DNA from: an uncultured Ruminococcus sp.
GTDB taxonomy: Bacteria; Bacillota; Clostridia; Oscillospirales; Acutalibacteraceae
Direction: 5' to 3'
Assembly (NCBI GenBank): GCA_946414115.1
Contig: CAMKNF010000039.1
Span: forward strand, 1 to 13,504
Length of the DNA: 13,504 bases
The translations under genes were made by a program, and so were the position numbers. Numbering within the stretch: the stretch's first letter is position 1; each line of letters begins with the position of its first letter. Positions 13,449-13,504 of this stretch are shown here, in pieces. The notes beneath the pieces are model-generated. The model was not told where the DNA came from, did not search any database, and was given only the letters and a program-made list of their open reading frames with translations.

Positions 13449-13504
13449 TTATCCAGCCCCGACTTCAATGCTTGTTCCGTTTTTAAACAGGAATGTTATC
13501 CGCC
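13449..13504 (-). CDS. Possible C-terminal end of an unknown protein, partial
   Basis: On the minus strand, from the window edge, the frame reads ITFLFKNGTSIEVGAG and stops at TAA. A hydrophobic strand followed by a K-x-G-T turn looks coding. A GGG/CCC hairpin and a T-rich tail (plus 13432-13438 region) follow. Only about 18 codons are visible, so the call is tentative and no family is assigned. Confidence 0.25.
   Translation of the reverse strand, partial: RITFLFKNGTSIEVGAG

Overview
The window suggests a low-GC Gram-positive anaerobe of the Clostridia, probably a gut Oscillospirales/Ruminococcus-like lineage. The evidence is AT-rich intergenic DNA, strong AGGAGG-type ribosome sites, a TTG start, Firmicutes-type envelope proteins without outer-membrane partners, and a LytS/YesM-like sensor. 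The genus assignment is inference. No essential metabolic genes are present. This is an envelope and signalling region next to a tRNA, with decayed mobile-element debris in the middle.

Layout: 1-47 is the 5' part of a tRNA-Val(CAC) on the minus strand. 48-463 holds two tandem copies of an unusual promoter. 464-1444 encodes a secreted protein made of two copies of one domain. 1588-1618 is a third promoter copy, ahead of a multi-pass membrane protein with a C-terminal YdcF/DUF218 domain (1810-3264). On the minus strand, 6033-3432 is a two-gene operon: a 7TM LytS/YesM-type histidine kinase and a response regulator whose output domain is SARP/OmpR-like (winged helix plus a short BTAD-like part). 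Just outside that operon, a fourth promoter copy drives a small four-helix DUF5684 protein (6326-6835).

6836-7805 is gene-poor. It carries a TetR C-terminal remnant, two hairpins, a 21-bp-period direct repeat and a broken serine-recombinase fragment. 7806-8363 is a TetR regulator, followed by tandem terminators, an RND/MMPL exporter (8538-10634) and an overlapping secreted LxxG-repeat protein (10627-12978) with a strong terminator. The last 0.5 kb is mostly non-coding, with a very short partial minus-strand reading frame at the edge.

There are two regulatory circuits. First, four promoters share a 31-bp module: two TTTGTC-type heptamers 11 bp apart, the second exactly 8 nt (counted from its GTC) upstream of a TATKAT -10. 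This geometry matches what is known for SARP-family activators, and the copies flank a two-component system with a SARP-like regulator. I infer that this system switches on the three neighbouring plus-strand envelope genes. Second, a 19-bp AT-rich element occurs, with 17 of 19 bases identical, over the tetR -10 and again at the MMPL promoter. I infer that TetR represses itself and the exporter operon.
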